Shown here in pieces: positions 12,473 to 23,215 of a DNA stretch of 64,000 bases (position 1 is its first letter; every line of letters starts with the position of its first letter). The stretch lies in the NCBI GenBank assembly GCA_948474755.1, contig CAOLHI010001249.1:343001-407000 (forward strand). Direction: 5' to 3'. The notes under the pieces were generated by a model. The model saw only the letters and a list, made by a program, of their open reading frames with translations. It was not told where the DNA came from and ran no database searches. The stretch comes from Ctenosaura bakeri. Taxonomy: Eukaryota; Chordata; Lepidosauria; Squamata; Iguanidae. A program made the position numbers and the translations under genes.

Positions 12473-13067
12473 TGTCAGTGTCTGGCAGAAGCTAGGCAAC
12501 ACGGAGACGCCAACTGGAGTTTTTAAGACTTTTTAGTAACAGACCGTAAATTAATCAAGGGTTTACAGCACCCAAAACAGAAGCAATAAAATAATTAGGA
12601 GGTTGCGTCACCCAAATGAATGAAGACCGAAGAATTCAGCGAGCCCATGGAGAGTCACGGATGAATGACATTGTTGCCCCGTACCTGAGCTCCTCCCCAG
12701 CGTCTGCCTAAATAGTCTTTAACCCAGCTGGGGCTGATCAAAAGTCCGTTGGCCTGGCTTCCGGCTGGAGGCCCTCAGACCTCAAGCACTTCTCTTGCAA
12801 GCGCTTTCATCTGCGAGCCCCGTCATTCTCCAGCCACCTCTGGAGGAATGTGGGGGAAGGTCAGCTGCAAACTCCGGGCTGGACTCAGAGGCAGCCGCTT
12901 CTGTTGAGCCAGAGGCATTGGACTCTTGGCTCTCTGCTGTAGGTGTCAGGGAGTCACTGGCAGGCCCCTCCCTTGCCTCTGCAGGAGGCCCCTCTCCCTC
13001 GTCCTCCTCTACGTCCCACGAGTCCCCGTCTGAATCGGCAGCCGCCTGCTTAGCCTGACTCATGACA
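12473..13067 (-). mobile_element. Solo LTR of a retrotransposon or endogenous retrovirus
   Basis: The block begins TGTCA and ends TGACA, the inverted TG...CA ends typical of LTRs, and is flanked by a perfect 5 bp duplication GTTGT. It is 595 bp long. No gag, pol or second LTR adjoins it, so it is most simply a solo LTR left by recombination between two LTRs. The minus strand is the likelier sense: a TATTTA box at about 12706-12711 lies downstream of a GC-rich first half. That GC-rich half gives an acidic open frame on the minus strand (D/E/S/A-rich, entering the flank), which resembles no catalytic or structural viral protein. Gypsy or retroviral origin cannot be decided from the LTR alone. 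Confidence 0.85.
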
Positions 13068-13072
13068 GTTGT
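13068..13072. repeat. Target-site duplication, right copy
   Basis: Exact repeat of the GTTGT found on the left of the LTR. Confidence 0.85.
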
Positions 13073-13437
13073 CCACCAGATTCTGAAACATCCGTCTGAA
13101 TGCTGTGATGAAGTTCTGAAAAACAAACAAAACCCTAAGTGCATTTCAAAGTGCAGATACTGAGATAAAACATCTTTCTAAAAATCCGTTTTGAGAGAAA
13201 ATGCACTCAGTAAATATGTATATTAAAATGAAAAGTTTCATGATGATTTGTTTAAAATTGCAGAGGAATGTAGAAACACACGAGTGGACACATTTTGAAA
13301 GTGACATGGATCAGACATGAATTGATTCATTCTTCATAATTTCTCTTGTCTCAGAAGTAGTATAGGCTCAGCATTTCCCTGTGTTGGTACAATGCTTATT
13401 GTCTGATGGTTTTACTCATGAGGTTCTCCAAAAGTCA

Positions 13438-13890
13438 TTTCATAGAATCACAAAGTTGGAAGGCATCACAAGAGCCATCTAATCTAATCATATACCATTG
13501 CAGGAATCCATTGGTAGTGAACTCCCTAGAGATGACTATCTAACTTCTATGTAAAACCCCCAACAAAGGGAAATTTGCTGCCTTCTTCACCATGGTTAGC
13601 TGGAATCTCCTTTCTTTTAATTTGAATCCATTGGATTGTATCCTACACTCTGGAGCAGCCCAAAGTGAGCTCACTCTGTCTTCTGCATACATATATAAAT
13701 GCTTCCTACATATCTTCAGGTATGTAAAGATTTCTATCACTTCTCAGTCTTCTGTCCTCCAGGCTAAGCACAGCCAATTTCCTCAACAATCCTTCATAAG
13801 CTTTAGTTTCCCAATCTTTTACCATCTTGGTTGCCTTCCTGTGGAGACATTCCAGTTTGTCAATGTCTTTCTTGACAAAGGGTTGTAAAG
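13438..13890 (-). mobile_element. CR1 LINE 3' end, minus strand
   Basis: The plus strand begins with TCATAGAATCACAAAGTTGG, the reverse complement of the TTCTATGA tail that ends CR1 elements. It continues with landmarks of the amniote CR1 3' region: a CATCTAATCTAATCATATACC segment, CTCTGGAGCAGCCC, TCCTCCAGGCTAAGCACAGC, CCTTCATAAG and TGGAGACATTCCAGTTTGTC. Only the 3' untranslated region and perhaps the end of ORF2 remain; the copy is 5' truncated near 13890, as is usual. Many substitutions make it an old insertion. Plus-strand open frames here are antisense noise. Confidence 0.85.
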
Positions 13891-14651
13891 TATTAAGATT
13901 ATTAATGATCTAAAAAGTGTTCCTGACAGGCAGCATGTCTTTTACTGCTGATCTTCTTCTACAACATAGAGTCACAGGAGAGTATTGGAGGTGACGTGAT
14001 GTCTCTAGATTCCTTTAGAAACCCACTTTTGAGTTCCTCAGCACTGGTAAATTACAGGATCTCAGTCACAAACAATAAGAGTAGCCTGGAAGACAGTGGA
14101 AGTGTCTTTGCATCCATATTGTCCTCTTGTGTGTGTCCAATACCACACAGAGCAGGGTTAGGCAATTCTATGGGGTCAGTATGCTGATTTTACATACTCA
14201 GACCACTGCGAGCTGCATGCCTTCCTGAGTGCACCAAAATGCTTCATTTTCCCTCCATTTCTCCATCAAAATATTGACTGGAAGTGTGTCGTATATGTTT
14301 GAAAAAGAAACAGAACAAACAAGGTATTTGTGAGGGTTTGTGGAGAGGGGTTTTAGGCATGCATTCATGCATTGGAAGGGCTTTGGATATTTTTGAGGTG
14401 ATTTTTGCCTAAACATGGTGCCATTTTTTTTTAAAATGAGGTTTCAGGGAGTTTTGAGGGAATGGTGAAAGACATCAAGGGCTTCAAAAGTGTGGTCCAG
14501 CAGCCATACGTGACCCATGGGCTGCACATTCCCCAACTCTGTCATGGGGCTCATTCTCTGTCCCAGGAAACTGTGTTTTGAAACTCTTACCCAAGGATCT
14601 TGTGCTAAGATCCACATGGAAGAAACCAAACTAAAGAAAGGAGAATATTGA

Positions 14652-14794
14652 GGTGAGATTATAAAGGAGGGAGAAAGGGAAAGCAAGAGGAGTTGTGGAA
14701 AAATGCTTGAGAAATAGATGGGTAAGATTATAAGGGAAGGAGAAAAGCAAAGCAAGAGAATTTGGGGAAAATGAATGAGAAATGGGATTTCCAA
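14652..14794. repeat. Two-copy tandem duplication, unit about 70 bp
   Basis: GAGATTATAAAGGAGGGAGA (first) and AAGATTATAAGGGAAGGAGA (second) begin two consecutive purine-rich units. Both continue with AAAGCAAGAG and end with TGAGAAAT. About 80 percent identity by eye. Confidence 0.7.
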
Positions 14795-15127
14795 AATTCA
14801 CACAGATGCTTCTTTACATACAAAGTTCAAAAAATGGATGTGGGATGTGGGGGAATAAAATAACGGATGGATTTTTTCATTTTTATTCAAGTAAACCTTC
14901 TAGTGCAGTAATTTAACATAAATTTAACTCCCAATTTTAAGGGCCTTAATTATTTAAAAAAATCCCATTTCAGTATAAATATAACTATATAACTGAATTT
15001 GAATTTCAACCTTACATCTGCTGGCATCATGTTAGTGCCATGTGCATGTGTAAGTCACACTACACATGTGAGGTGAATTGTTCGCCCTAGCACAATAGAT
15101 CTATTCTGCTGACAACTGCAGAATTGG

Positions 15128-15290
15128 AGGTGCACATGCAACTATGTTGAATGCTTTGATTGCACACTGCACATTGCAGTTGAGCATAGTAAGTATATAT
15201 TGTGCATTGGAGTTGCACTTTTCACATTGCAGTTTCACCTTGTGCTTTGCATTTGCGCAGTGCACATTGTGCAATGCAAAACAGCACACA
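15128..15290. repeat. Degenerate TGCA/TTGCA-rich stretch
   Basis: Variants of TTGCAC, TGCACATTGCA and GTGCATT recur irregularly for about 160 bp, including ATTGCAGTTGAG and ATTGCAGTTTCACC. It looks like a worn minisatellite, with no fixed period. Confidence 0.5.
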
Positions 15291-16580
15291 GTCATTGACA
15301 CGTATTATGCAATGTTGCTGTTCTACATGAGGGATGTACAGGGTGGCGTATCGTATCTTCGTATGCAGATATTTACACTGCACTGTGGGAATGTTGGATT
15401 GCAACCAATATGCGGTAACCCTTCTCCACCAACTTTTTTATTTCTGTCATCTGGATCCCCATATTATGGATGACAAGTTTTGGAATCGAGGTTTTATGGT
15501 CTTGAGGTGCCATAATAATAGAGAGAAACCCCCACAGATATGTGTGCTGTCTTTTGTTCCTGGAAATGTTCACAATCATGTGGCAGTAAAAAAGTGAGAC
15601 TACTCCTGTAGCTTCAGTGTAACATCTGACATTCAGAATTTAGAGTTATTATGGTTGTGAAACTGTCCTGGTACAGCAAAGCGCAACATTTTGATTGTTA
15701 TACAGCCTGTGTTAAAAAAAATAAATATCCATACTGATAAGGCTTGAGGGAATATATACGTCTTTGACTTTGTGGATTTAATTAATGTAGAAAATTCTGA
15801 TTAGTTCTCATGTCCTTGCACTGATCCGAATCAGATGGGAGTTCTATCTCATCGCTTTGATTAATAAAACAGAGTGAAGAAATAATAATTTATATACAAA
15901 ATTAATATTACTTCTTGAACAGAGATATAGCAACTCTCAGGTAAGATAACCTTTTTGGTAGCTGCTACCATGGAAACCAAACTGCTACTTTCTAGTTAAA
16001 ATAATAGTCCCTTGTGCATGGAAGATCACAGTACAAAACCTCAAGATGTTTACAATTCCATATGGCATATTGGTGACTTAAAAAAAAAATCTATACCCTA
16101 CAGACTCCAGTAATAGTTATCTGACTTAGTCTGTATAATCTCATTACCACCAACTACTAAAATTTTCATTTCATTTTATCTAAAAGATTCGTTCATCACT
16201 TAGCCTTCATTTGGAATGACAAAACTGAATCAGTCACAGAGTGCTAAAAATATTTTACTGTACAGGTTGTTGTTAGCTTTTTGGTTGCTTGAAAAGGGTA
16301 CCTTTTAGGACTACAACACTTGTTGTGATCAGCTGAGTTCCAAAAAGACATGTTTCCAAGCTCTTTTTTGGGAGAGGGGCATTCTCTTGTGACCTGCTCC
16401 ATGGAAATCGTCTTTATTCCCTATCAGACTATTTGTCTATCTAGCTGGTTCTGTCTGGTCTTAACTGGTAGAGACTCTTCAAGATCTTAAGCAAAGATCT
16501 TTCTCATCACCTGATCATTTTTGGAAGATGCTAGAAATAAAATCTGTGATCATTTGCGTGTGAAGTGTTTGTTCTAAAGC

Positions 16581-16720
16581 AGGTCTGGAGGATCTTTGGC
16601 CATCTAAATAGTTGGATTTCAACTTAGAGTTCAGGTCTGAGAAGCACCAGCCAGTTTGCTCCATAGTAGGAGATTATGGAAGATGTATTCAAAAACACAT
16701 AGATGGCCAAAGATTCTTCA
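16581..16720. mobile_element. hAT-like palindromic non-autonomous element
   Basis: AGGTCTGGAGGATCTTTGGC at the left is mirrored by GGCCAAAGATTCTTCA at the right, with ATCTAAATAG / ACACATAGAT inside. Flanks TCTAAAGC and CTTAAAGC could be a mutated 8 bp target duplication, which would fit the hAT superfamily. The interior GAAGCACCAGCCAG and GGAGATTATGG resemble a frequent reptile repeat that carries GGGAGTTGTAGTCC. The copy is short (140 bp), has no transposase, and is well diverged. Confidence 0.65.
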
Positions 16721-16724
16721 CTTA

Positions 16725-19620
16725 AAGCACAGATTTCAAGGTATTGTTGTGCTCTAGAGGGTTGCTTATACGTGGGGCAACACACCTTTTTCTGGCAGTC
16801 CAAATTATATATTCCTTATCCCGATTTATTCAGCTTCATGCCTGTATCAACCATAGTTAACCTGACAATGTAGATTCTTAAACCTCCACCACCATAGGTG
16901 TGCTTCACTTATTGCTGGGCATACAAAAGAAAGCAGAAGAAGAAATAGCTTGCAAACATTGTGAACTGAATGTTGAAAAGGGTGTGTTCCAGTGCGATGG
17001 AAGTGCAGAATAGCACTATGATTGCCCCCCAAAATATTAAACATGTGAGAGTGGTGGTATATGATGTCAGTTTTGTATAGTCTTTACTCATTCTACCACA
17101 TTCAAAGTTCCCCATTCTCCCTCCATAGGGTGTTCTAATGAGATGATTAGGAAAGCTCTGGTCCTGTATCATGTCAACCTAGTAAAGTAGCAAGAACAAA
17201 TGTGATTTATACTGCTAATTCTTTCTGTGTGATGGTTCAGCCATGTATACTCCTCTCTTTCACCACTGATTGATAATTGTCCCTTTCCTTCTCTCCGGAA
17301 CACCTTCACCTCTCCACAAGCAGGAAGTGGTGGGGGGTAGGGAGAGGGTAGAAGGAGGTCTTGTCTAGAGCAGTGGTGTGACAACTAGGGTGAGGAGGAG
17401 GCAGGACATACAGCTCGCTTAAAAAAAAAGTCTAAGGCTTCCAGAGTCCAGAAGATCTTGGAGAGGATCATTACTACTGGAGCCTTGTCTCAGCTCATTT
17501 GGAGCACAATAGCAGAAGGAAGAGGAGAGAAGTTGAATTATGTTCCAACAAACTACGGGAAGCATTACAACCAAAACTCTTTCCTGATTTTCCCCTCTGT
17601 TAGGAATAGAATGGTGAAAGTAAGAAGGCAGTTAGTTCTTCTCATACCCTGTTTATGCAATCTACATGAAATTATTAAGACATGTTTAAATATATGCTAT
17701 CCTGGTCAGTTTAGAATAGAGATTCTAAATGGAACATTTTCCACCATGTCAAGTTTTGTAGGACATGTTACACTTTTTTTGTTTCTTTTTTTCCAGCCAT
17801 CCTTATCAAATATGCTAAAATAAACTGGAAAGGATCCAAAGAACCACACAACAAAAATTCCATATACATAAATGGACTTCTGCTATGCACTTTTCAAACA
17901 GGAGTCTTTTATGTCAAGCTCTTTTTCTTTTTTCTTTTTCTGAAGCTGTTCAAAGAAAATAAGCTTTTAAAAATCCAATGGGCATGTCAGAGCCTTTGAG
18001 CACACCTAAAATAGCTCTTTGGATTCTAGCCTGAATTTCAAAAGCAGTTTGCTTTGCAGAGTGGCTGGCTGCTGTTCAAGAAACTCTAAGCTGGCACGCA
18101 GAACTTGAAATACATCGTTAAAATAACCCAATGCCATTCTGCGATGTTGCAAGGCCTACTTTAAATTTTAAAAATCTCTTTATTGTCCACTTTGAGTTGT
18201 AAAGAATTCTTGAATTTGTCCTTAAAGAATTTGATGATGAATGAGAACTTTGAAAAAGAAGCTTTTGAAACAGGAGATGGTATGGAGCTTTTGCTCTTAA
18301 GCTGCATTGGCCATCTATGTTAAAACATACCTGACACCAGTGTATGCTAAGCCTTTCTACTGGGTTTATGGGGCGGGGGTGCATTTTGAGTAGCTGCTTT
18401 TCTTTTAAGTTAGAAAGAAAAAGAGTGAGATTTTCTAGTTCTTAGCAGTCCCTTTGCCAGTGAAGGGCCAGGGTTTTAGCACATGTAATGTCAGTTTTAA
18501 AAAAAACTGCATTACTGCATGCCATGGTTAAAATTTATGCTACCCTATAAACCTTTTATAGCAGAATAATTAGAAGGGTGAATAATATTATCCAGGCATA
18601 TCCTTATTTGATTGCTGTTAAGTAGTGATTGTAGTTGAACAAATTGCACTAGTAACAGTGCTTTAGGGGTATAATATAAATGAGACCATCTCTGTTAATG
18701 CACCTAATTCCTGGCTGAAGCCATTCTCTATGTAGGAAATTGAGGATCTTGGCAGTGCCAGATTCTCCAGTTATTCGTGGATAATTGTTATTTTCTCCAT
18801 AGTTTTGATAATCTGTCAGAGGTGGCATTATTGGTTCCACGTTTACTCTGCTCCCAGTGATTTTACAGTATTTATTTGATCTGCTGTTTCTGTTACTTTA
18901 GTTTTTAAAAGACAAGAAGAGAAGGGGATTTGAAAGTTATGATCTTTCTCGTTATAGGGGTATGGTATTTTCTTTGTGAAATTGTTCAATTATTTTGTTG
19001 GGTTATATTTTAAAGCTGCTTTATGGACTTAAAAAACTACCGTAGTTGAATAGAGGCAGTAAAGATGCACTTATTATCTTTTAGTCTGTCTTATTGTCTG
19101 TTAAAAAAGGGGGAAAGGGGGGTGTATTCAGGCAGTATTGGGACATTACTAGTCAATTTGGGGAACTGATTGTACTTAAATTTATGATGTTTCTTTTCAC
19201 TGATCTATAGAATAAGACAATTGCATGCCACCAGAACATTAGATAATTCTGTATTTCCTAAAACATTTGAATGTTTCACTATACCTGCTGTCTACTGCAT
19301 GTGTATGGCTGCCTGAAAGAGAGTCACATGGAAAGCAAAATCCAGATTTGTGGTGGGACCTTCAGTCAAATTAAAATGAAATATTTCATTTGAGGTTTAA
19401 GCCAATGGTAATAAATTTGATTTAGAGTGGTTGAAAGACAATGAAAACCGTTTGCTCAGATCAAATGGCTAGACAGTCCTGTCTATATATCAGCCCTGCA
19501 CAGAATGACATTGTAGCATCCTACCATAAAAGCCAAGGTGCCTGACCTCCAGAAGGAATAAATCCAGACAATTCTAGCTAAAGAGCCAAACTAGAGTTCA
19601 ATGCCCAAGTCTCTAGCAAG
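16725..19620. other. Non-coding spacer
   Basis: A/T-rich DNA with no recognisable gene or repeat. The 121-codon frame at 17458-17823 and the 88-codon minus frame at 18118-18384 show no domain. A G-rich tract is at 19108-19123. Confidence 0.6.
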
Positions 19621-19624
19621 TTTA

Positions 19625-20030
19625 TCATGTAGATTTGTTTAATTTTTTTATTATTATAAAGAAAAAAGAACAATACATAACAGAAGAAAACAAAAACACC
19701 ACGTGAATAACATACAGGTGAAAAAGAGAAAAATTACAACACAAATAGCTTACTTTACTATTTCTTTTCAGATCTTTTATCATCAGATACTTATTCAACA
19801 TATGTTATATCATGTTGATCATATATTTTTATTTCATGTATCTAAGTGTCATTCTTCTTGTACTATTGTACTATTGCTTGTACTACTTGTACTATTGCTA
19901 TAGTAATTTCGTTCTTAAATCTATTCTTTTCAACTATATTTAACCTATTGCTAATATTATATATGATCCCGTTATTAACCATAAACCCTAACCCTAAATG
20001 TGAACGCCTTCCCAGAGTCAATTGTATTCC
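19625..20030. other. A/T-rich tract, possible antisense LINE 3' region
   Basis: TTTTTTTATTATTATAAAG is followed by long A-rich then T-rich strings and by TACTATTG/TTGTACTA short repeats at 19855-19900. The layout (T-run, then A-rich pieces) resembles an antisense LINE 3' untranslated region and the block at 41107-41640. No coding part confirms it. Confidence 0.3.
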
Positions 20031-20611
20031 AGCTTACTCTACTTTCAAAAATTGTAATTCTTCTTGTGGAGGTGTGACACTTCCGTTTATCATGTAGAAA
20101 ATTTTCCTCCTAACAGTGGTGATGAGTTGGATACTATATACAAGGAAAATCCTCTCAGTGGTTTTCCAAAATCATTTTTGATGTGGGGAGGACTATTACA
20201 ACTTTATATAGTAAAGTGCTGTGAGGATCCGTGATTTGGAGCTTCTGACAGTAGAAAGCATATCTAGGAGATGATGTTAGCAATTGATGTGTGTTTTCTA
20301 CTGGACAAGAGGAAATGAATTTAGCTGATGTGTTTAAAAGATGTTGAAATGGGACACTACACTGATTTGAGATGGTAATTTGGAGGAAGAAGTGAGAACA
20401 AAACTAATCTATCAGCTTCAGTGGCAGCTGTGTTATCCCCTTAACACACGCACACACCTTCTGGGAGGGATGCCAGGGTTGCCTCAGGTTAATTCTTAGG
20501 GTGGAGTGGAGCTGGAATGGCAACCAACAGAAACTGAGAGGAGCACATGTGATGGCAGTAAGAGACAAAGGGGTGGCAAAAAGATAGGTCAGTTTTCTCT
20601 TTATACAGCCC

Positions 20612-20848
20612 CTCTATTTACCTGAATGTTCTCCTCAGAGTGTTTTGCCCAGCCTAGTACTTGCATGGGAGAACACCAATGAATACCAGGTACCGTAGGC
20701 TGTATTTCAGAGGCAGGAAGTGGCGGAACAATTTCTGAGTATTCCTTGCCTAAGAAAATCCTGTGAAATTTATGGAGTTGATACAAATCAACAGGTGACT
20801 TGAAGGCACATGCACACACAAACACACACACACACACACACACACACA
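20612..20848 (+). mobile_element. 5S rRNA-derived SINE (SINE3 type, 5S-Sauria-like)
   Basis: The part at about 20649-20703 (GCCCAGCCTAGTACTTGCAT, then GGGAGAACACCAATGAATAC, then CAGGTACCGTAGGCT) follows the last 55 bases of vertebrate 5S rRNA. That part includes the internal control region used by RNA polymerase III. It is followed by a tail body containing GAGTATTCCTTGCCTAAGAA and CAGGTGACTTGAAGGCACAT and then a CA microsatellite to 20848. The same tail body is found without the 5S head at 59490-59622. It is a SINE, not a 5S gene: the 5' half of 5S is shortened or altered, and a LINE-type tail is fused. Confidence 0.85.
20820..20848. repeat. (CA)n microsatellite at SINE 3' end
   Basis: About fourteen CA units directly after the SINE tail; two similar runs sit at the same tail position at 49263-49278 and 59597-59620. 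Confidence 0.9.
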
Positions 20849-21224
20849 ATATGTTAATGATATTTAAAACATACACAAACAGTCTAGGATACTGCATTCA
20901 AAGTTCAAATTTATTCAGCAAATCAGGTAAAAACTTGATTTACTCTTGCTGTTTGATGAGGTTATTGCTCTAAGGAACTGAGTGGTCCTTACTGATTTTC
21001 TGTATAGATTCTATTTAAAGGTAGAAGTAGCTGTGAAAAATTGTTCCAGAGTAACTTTTTTTTTGTTAGCTTTGCTGGATAGTGCTAATGCAACGGTACC
21101 CTTAAAAGTCTGGTTTTGAATTACTACAAGAGATAGGCAATTTGGGAACATTGAAGTGAGATGAATTAACTTTTGAACTGTCTACTGGATGGAATGAGTA
21201 ACCTGAAATGGAATGCAACCATGA

Positions 21225-21535
21225 TCCAGAGAGATGGCAGTGGGTCTTGCCTGATCTACAGTATGGAAATGCATCTCGATCCAACTCTGTGACTTTTCCT
21301 GGAAATCTTGGTGACAGCAGTAGTCAGGCCTGGATGTTTCACAATATGTATCATCTGTCAAGTTTAATTCTTCACAACAGAGCTATGACTCTTACTTATT
21401 TCTTTGGTAACCTCCAGGATTAACTACTGTGGTCCTCTCTGCATGAGTCTGCCCTTTGAGACTGTTCAGAAGCTGAAACTAGTACAAAATGTTTTAGTCC
21501 GCATCTTGATGTGCGATGGGGTACCAGTAAATAAA
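21225..21535 (+). pseudogene. L2/CR1-clade LINE reverse transcriptase C-terminal remnant
   Basis: In the frame starting near 21416 the text reads N-Y-C-G-P-L-C-M-S-L-P-F-E-T-V-Q-K-L-K-L-V-Q-N. This follows the DYCNALY-GLP-K-LQLVQNAAAR signature near the C-terminus of L2-type ORF2 reverse transcriptases. Upstream, a frame with TAVVRPGCFTI and SLVTSRINY fits the preceding segment (a VTAVVRSGFF-like string and TSRLDYC). In-frame stops and a shift break it, and both ends are missing. Such an ORF2 would normally perform target-primed reverse transcription. Clade assignment is from motif memory only. Confidence 0.7.
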
Positions 21536-21931
21536 GCATCAGTTTAAGCATTTCAGGTCTGCTTGTATATCTCTACACTCCTACGTGACTGCATTTCTTT
21601 ACCGTGGTGGAAGGCATATCTGTGATAATAACCAAATGAATGAATGAATGAGTGAGTTCTGTAACAGAAGAAAGAAAAGACAAATTGAGAAAAGATTTTC
21701 ACTTATTTGTCCTTCAGAGGCGATTCTTAGCATTTTGACCTGGGATTTGACCTGGCGAATAACACACAGATTCCAGTTGATATGGCTTTATCAATTACGA
21801 TACCGTTTTGCCAGTGATGTTCTCAACATGCTTTACCAATAACAAAAGCAATAGTGATAGACATGGTAAATAGTGGTGGTAGTAGCAGCAATATAAATAA
21901 AAACATCAATATGATTATAATGTAAGCAAAC

Positions 21932-22070
21932 TTCTTCTTCGTGGTCTCTGTGACTCACACAAATGGGTCTTCTGCGCCTGCGCAGTGCTGCCTTCAGAGT
22001 CTTCTAGAGCTGTAGACCTAGCTTTTTGGCGGGAACCCCACCCCTTCCCCTGAGGCTATATAAGGCCACT
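21932..22070 (+). repeat. Left inverted terminal repeat of DIRS copy A
   Basis: CTTCTTCGTGGTCTCTGTGA, then ACTCACACAAATGGGTCTTC, GCGCCTGCGCAGTGCTGCC and TTGGCGGGAACCCCACCCC match the reverse complement of the right end. A TATATAA box at 22057-22063 closes it and probably served as the element's promoter. The right end has GCAGCC instead of the TATA box at this place. Confidence 0.85.
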
Positions 22071-22189
22071 CAAAGGCCGCATCTTCAGTTCCTTTTTTTC
22101 TACCACATACTACACACCATAGGAGCCTTCTACCATTGCTGTCTCTTTCTCCATTTTCTTGACCTCGGCCTGGATTTGACCTTGTTTCT

Positions 22190-23215
22190 CTGAACTCGAT
22201 TTATGGTGTTGACATCTTTCTTTAAGAAGTGTTGATCATGTAGTGCTAAGATCCCTGACTGTGATGGCCACTCCTTCTGCTTACTGTGCCTCAGCGAGAC
22301 TCATAACGTCTCAACCTGCACTCACTGTCAAACCTTTATGCCGCAAACCAGAAGGAATAGACAGCTCAGACTTTGGTTCCTTCTTTGGGAGAAAGCCCTC
22401 AAGTCTGAATCCAGCATGCCATCGACTTCATTGACCAACCACCAGTCAGCTAGCGCTTCATCAAGAAAGACCCTCTGGCATTATTTGATGGAGTCAGCCA
22501 TAAAATCTACTGAGCACTTCAACTCCAGGGGACCTGGATGCAGTCAGCCTCCAAAGTCTAAAGAACATCCTTCAGGACAAAGAGGCCAGCGACAGCTCTT
22601 TCAGCAGCCGCTACTCTAAGTCCTGGAGGCTCACCGACAATGGTGACTAATACACCTGGGTGATCATACAAGTTGGAGCTCATCAAGCAAAAAAGAGCTA
22701 AGACGATTCCAACTGAATGGCCTCTCCTGATACCCTCACTCTTCATAGTGACCATTTCTGATGCCCTGTTGCCTCTCAGACAGGAACAGCTACTGATGTG
22801 GACTTTGCCTCTGCTTCAATACGCTGCCTCAGAATCTCCCTTCACAGCCTCCCAGGTCTCGGAAGGTGAAATTGTGGATAAAACTCCCACTCAGCCAACT
22901 GTACTAGGAGACCAGGACATCTAAGCAGTCCCACTTAGAGCAGCATCCCTGGAAAGTCATCCTCCTTTGCCTCCTCCAAGAGACAGACATGAGTGGACCC
23001 CGACTTCATGTTGAGCCTCTCCTCCCAGGCCTCGACCAAGGCAGAACAACCACTCAAGATCCATCTCCTCCACTTGATCTCGACATCAACATCATACCTC
23101 TCGACATGACAAGTCTTGATCTTGATTACCTTCCTCTTCCACTGACCAATCTCGTGGACATTGTCAACATCAACATTCCTGTCAAGAATTCTCTTGACCC
23201 CGTTTACCTGTCCTC
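22190..23215 (+). pseudogene. DIRS gag-like gene remnant, copy A
   Basis: The region aligns in order with the gag part of copy B. A zinc knuckle of the form C-x2-C-x4-H-x4-C is encoded at 22278-22319 (residues C-L-L-C-L-S-E-T-H-N-V-S-T-C). Gag of such elements packages the RNA. After the knuckle the text is rich in serine, proline, aspartate and leucine, including a D-L-D-I/Y repetitive section near 23070-23150. No clear start codon remains where copy B has one, and frames change several times. The right limit is the deletion point near 23220. Confidence 0.7.

Larger units (their letters stand above)
13895..16570. other. Non-coding spacer with local duplications
   Basis: No gene is supported. 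It holds a short tandem duplication (14650-14795) and a TGCA-rich stretch (15128-15290), both listed separately. Frames of 109-116 codons coincide with these low-complexity parts. Confidence 0.55.

Noticed and set aside
12782..13144. 120-codon minus-strand protein gene
   Set aside because: Mostly inside a solo LTR bounded by a target duplication; acidic low-complexity composition; no domain.
19983..19998. CCCTAACCCTAA, telomere-like repeat
   Set aside because: Only two units, with no array around it; expected by chance or in A/T-rich repeats.
20649..20703. 5S rRNA gene
   Set aside because: Only the 3' half of 5S is readable and it is fused to a SINE tail.
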